Source: Bog-756 sp963833585 | Lineage (GTDB): Bacteria > Actinomycetota > Acidimicrobiia > Acidimicrobiales > RAAP-2 | Length of the DNA stretch: 64,000 nucleotides | Direction: 5' to 3' | Assembly: GCA_963833585.1 (NCBI GenBank) | Contig: CAWHYF010000001.1 | Span: 248,001-312,000, forward strand | Shown here: positions 61,630 through 64,000 of the stretch, piece after piece | Numbering within the stretch: the stretch's first letter is position 1 | Layout of the letters: each line of letters begins with the position of its first letter | The notes under the pieces: generated by a model | Told to the model about the DNA's origin: nothing | The model's input: the letters and a program-made list of their open reading frames with translations, nothing else | Database searches by the model: none | Program-made: the position numbers and the translations under genes

Positions 61630-62942
61630 GCACCGTGACCCTGGAGGCACCGGGACGGCTGTTGGCCGGTCGGGCCGGGGGCACGCCCCGCCCGGACCTG
61701 GCCACCCACCTGGCCACCCACGGACCGCTCGACCTCCCGCCGGGTGACGACTCCCGGTGGCGGGCCCGGATGGTGGAGGAGGTCGCCGGATCCGGGCTGC
61801 TCGGGCGGGGAGGGGCCGGCTTCCCGGCCGCCACCAAATGGGATGTCGTCCGAGGCACGGCCCGCCGGCCCATGCTGGTGGTCAACGCCATGGAGGGCGA
61901 GCCGGCCAGCGGCAAGGACCGGGTCCTGCTCACCTTGGCGCCCCACCTGGTCCTGGACGGTGCCGAGGTGGTGGCCACCGTGGTGGGTGCCACCGAGATC
62001 GTGATCTGCGTGACCAGCGACAGTGGCCCAGCGGCCTCGACCGTCGAGGCGGCCATCGCCGAGCGGAGCGGGGCCGGGCGCTCCCGGTTCCGGGTCACCG
62101 TGGTCCGGCCGCCGGGCCGGTACGTCGCCGGCGAGGAGTCGGCCCTGGTCTCGTGGTTGAACGAGCGACCGGCCCTCCCGACCTTGCGGATCGACAAGTC
62201 GGTGCCGCTCCGGGTGGGCCGCCGCCCGGTCATGGTGCACAACGCCGAGACGTTGGGCCAGGTGGCCCTCATCGCCCGCCACGGCGGGTCGTGGTTCCGC
62301 CGGCAGGGGACGGCCGAGGCCCCGGGATCCACCCTGGTCACCGTCACCGGCGCCGTCCGCTTCCCCGGCGTGCTGGAGGTGGAGCTGGGCACGCCGGTGG
62401 TGGACATCCTCGGCCGCGCCGGGGCAGAGCCGGTCCTGTCCGGGGCGCTCGTCGGCGGCTACGGCGGGGCGTGGCTGGCCCCGGACCGCCTGGCCACCCC
62501 TTGGGCCCCGCGGGCGATGGCCGAAGCCGGCGCCACCCATGGGGTGGGCGTGCTGGTCGCCCTACCGGAGGGCTCGTGCGGCATCGCCGAGACCGCTCGG
62601 GTCGCCCGCTACATGGCCGGCGAGAGCGCGGGCCAGTGCGGCCCCTGCGTGTTCGGACTGCCGGCGATCGCCGGCGACCTCGAGCAGCTGTGGGTCGGCC
62701 GGCCCGAGCACGGGCTGATCGACCGCCTCCGACAGAGGGCCGCCACTGTGGAGGGCCGGGGGGCGTGCCGGCATCCCGACGGAGTGGTCCGCCTGGTGCG
62801 GAGCGCCCTGGTGGTGTTCGAAGGGGACGCCCGGGCCCACGCCGAGGGTCGACCGTGCGCCGGGCACACCGCGGCCACCGTGCTCCGGTTCCCCGCCGCA
62901 CCGGGTGCCCGGTCCGGGCCCACGGAACGGCGGGCACCATGA
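61626..62942 (+). CDS. NuoF-like FMN/Fe-S flavoprotein with SLBB domain
   Basis: A 438-residue protein related to the 51-kDa NADH dehydrogenase subunit. The FMN/NAD loop is GRGGAGFPAATKW, followed by VVNAMEGEPASGKD in place of the usual NADExEPG, RYVAGEESALVSW, the SLBB region (TVTGAVRFPGVLEV) and the Fe-S domain with AGESAGQCGPCVFG and GRGACRHPDG. The first Cys of the canonical CxxCxxC...C set is Ala; another Cys lies shortly before (GSCGIAET). It should pass electrons between a nicotinamide or flavin donor and the ferredoxin encoded next. Start overlaps the previous stop (ATGA). Confidence 0.85.
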   Translation: MSTVTLEAPGRLLAGRAGGTPRPDLATHLATHGPLDLPPGDDSRWRARMVEEVAGSGLLGRGGAGFPAATKWDVVRGTARRPMLVVNAMEGEPASGKDRVLLTLAPHLVLDGAEVVATVVGATEIVICVTSDSGPAASTVEAAIAERSGAGRSRFRVTVVRPPGRYVAGEESALVSWLNERPALPTLRIDKSVPLRVGRRPVMVHNAETLGQVALIARHGGSWFRRQGTAEAPGSTLVTVTGAVRFPGVLEVELGTPVVDILGRAGAEPVLSGALVGGYGGAWLAPDRLATPWAPRAMAEAGATHGVGVLVALPEGSCGIAETARVARYMAGESAGQCGPCVFGLPAIAGDLEQLWVGRPEHGLIDRLRQRAATVEGRGACRHPDGVVRLVRSALVVFEGDARAHAEGRPCAGHTAATVLRFPAAPGARSGPTERRAP

Positions 62943-63169
62943 GCCCGCGACGTCCGTCGGCCCTCCGACTTCGGGTCGACCCGGTGGCCTGTGACGCCTA
63001 CGGCTTCTGTGCCGACCTCCTCCCGGAGCGGATCACCTTGGACGAGTGGGGGTACCCGGTCGTCGACGGGACCCCCGTCGAGCCGGCACTGGTGGCGCTG
63101 GCCAGGCGGGCGGCGGCGCAGTGCCCCCGCCGGGCGGTACTGCTCGAGGAGGTGCGGTCGGCCGGCTGA
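62939..63169 (+). CDS. Single-cluster ferredoxin (3Fe-4S or 4Fe-4S)
   Basis: A 76-residue ferredoxin: CDAYGFC (Cys-x5-Cys) near residue 18 and a distant QCPRRAV, the pattern of actinobacterial 3Fe-4S ferredoxins that serve P450s and reductases. Its ATG overlaps the NuoF-like stop, so the two are made together and it is probably the electron partner of that protein. Too short to appear in many length-filtered searches, but the motif is clear. Confidence 0.9.
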   Translation: MSPRRPSALRLRVDPVACDAYGFCADLLPERITLDEWGYPVVDGTPVEPALVALARRAAAQCPRRAVLLEEVRSAG

Positions 63170-63177
63170 CCCGGCGA

Positions 63178-64000
63178 ATGACCCGCGTCCGATCGGAGCT
63201 CGGATCCCCGGCCGACCTGGGCGTTGACAGGAACCCAGCCAGGGATGGCCCAGCCGGGAATCATCGGAGCCACTCCCCGGTTGATCCCTTCGTGCAGCTG
63301 TTGACCCTGCCGTCGGGACTCCGGCCGTCCTCGGTCGATGAACACCACGCCACCAGGTTGCGGGCGGCCAAGGTGCTGGGGGTGGCCGGCGTGTTGGCCT
63401 ACAACTGGTGGGTCGTGGTCCCCTTCGTTCCGGGTCTGATGCCGTCGGCCAACGGCTTCTTCTCCGACCTCGAGGCAACCGGCCGTCCCCATGCCGCACT
63501 GATGTCCGACGCCGACCTGATCGCCGGCCTGGTGCTGTTGGCGGCGCTGCTGCTTCGGGGATCCACGGCGCAGAACGGGATCCGGCGGGAGTGGAAGTGG
63601 CTGGTTGCCTTTGCCGTGGCGGGAGCGATCGGCGGCCGCTATCCCTACGCCTGTTCCGAAGGCCTGAGCGAGGCCTGCCGCCAGATGGAGTGGCACCTGC
63701 AGCTTCCGATCCATCACTACATCCACGTGGTCTCCGGCATCGCCGAATTCGCCACGCTGACCACCGCCGCGGTCATCGCCTTCCGGCGTACGCGGCAGGA
63801 CGGGACCCCCGAGGCCCGCACCTACGTCGCGGCGGTCACGGCGCTGGTCGTCGGCTATCCGCTGCTCGGCCTGGTGTACCTGACCGATCGCCTCGGCACG
63901 TTGGTCGAGCCCCTCTTCTTCATCACCTTCTCGGCCGTGGTGCTCGCCGAGCTGTTCGAACCGATCCGGCGTCACCGGGAGAACTGGCACCAGGACGTGG
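63178..64000 (+). CDS. DUF998-like six-helix membrane protein (cut by window end)
   Basis: An open frame that starts eight bases after the ferredoxin stop and runs past the end of the window. It encodes at least six helices: AAKVLGVAGVLAYNWWVVVP, DLIAGLVLLAALLLRG, WLVAFAVAGAIGGRYPYACS, the segment ending ATLTTAAVIAFRR, VAAVTALVVGYPLLGLVYL and LFFITFSAVVLAELFE. The layout and the C-terminal GYPLLGLVYL, ERLG-like turn recall DUF998. Two Cys frame a periplasmic loop (YACSEGLSEACRQ). ATG 63178 keeps it in the operon; a GTG at 63292 is an equally possible start, since the first 38 residues look disordered. Function unknown. Confidence 0.7.
   Translation, partial: MTRVRSELGSPADLGVDRNPARDGPAGNHRSHSPVDPFVQLLTLPSGLRPSSVDEHHATRLRAAKVLGVAGVLAYNWWVVVPFVPGLMPSANGFFSDLEATGRPHAALMSDADLIAGLVLLAALLLRGSTAQNGIRREWKWLVAFAVAGAIGGRYPYACSEGLSEACRQMEWHLQLPIHHYIHVVSGIAEFATLTTAAVIAFRRTRQDGTPEARTYVAAVTALVVGYPLLGLVYLTDRLGTLVEPLFFITFSAVVLAELFEPIRRHRENWHQDV

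Noticed and set aside
62998..63990. 330-codon open frame on the minus strand at the right end
   Set aside because: It is antisense to the ferredoxin end and the six-helix protein, has no domain sense, and is rich in Gly, Gln, His and Arg.

Overview
The window is very GC-rich, gene-dense DNA from a high-GC Gram-positive bacterium (Actinomycetota). The style of the proteins fits the class Acidimicrobiia: an F420-type LLM oxidoreductase, an MmpL/RND exporter, a DUF222-HNH protein, an ECF41 sigma factor, a TrpB2-type protein, RecBCD and several leaderless promoters. The class assignment is inference. It reads as ordinary chromosome. I see no tRNA, rRNA, CRISPR array, insertion sequence or prophage.

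Layout. 0-4.2 kb: two response regulators, then an FtsX-type permease with broken frames, preceded by a decayed copy of its own N terminus. 4.2-10.7 kb: an acidic protein, a DUF222-HNH protein, an FAD oxidoreductase, a membrane protein with three internal repeats, a 359-aa unknown and two short tandem repeats. 10.7-18.4 kb: stress and regulatory genes (HxlR regulator, catalase with a Fur/PerR-like operator followed by its fur gene, a divergent FtsH, a lipoprotein, ECF41 sigma, hotdog thioesterase). 18.5-22.0 kb: a MerR-type operator followed by MFS exporter, MerR regulator, dienelactone hydrolase and DUF6295-like protein. 22.1-31.9 kb: a DUF5684-like protein on the minus strand, then recC-recB-recD with overlapping start and stop codons. 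32-35.8 kb: amidase, TrpB2-like enzyme, LLM oxidoreductase. 35.9-40.4 kb: MarR regulator and a heterodimeric ABC exporter. 40.4-50.5 kb: esterase, aldehyde dehydrogenase, MmpL, phosphatase, GABA-type aminotransferase, VOC protein, acyl-CoA dehydrogenase. 50.5-59.2 kb: GH3 glycosidase, GT39, GT2-GtrA and a two-component pair. 59.3-64 kb: a tight operon of a secreted Ser/Thr-rich protein, ApbE, a ferric-reductase-like cytochrome b, a NuoF-like FMN/Fe-S protein, a ferredoxin and a membrane protein cut by the window edge.

Two things stand out. First, about fifteen frame breaks interrupt otherwise convincing genes. Nearly all are +1, and ten lie between 20.2 and 24.3 kb across unrelated genes. That pattern points to insertion errors in the assembly more than to biology. 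Second, the two-component pair and the flavin/haem/Fe-S operon diverge from a shared control region that carries three TGTGA boxes exactly 11 bp apart. This suggests a regulated transmembrane flavin-based electron-transfer module. Its usual flavinylated partner domain is not visible here, and it is my best candidate for an undescribed system.
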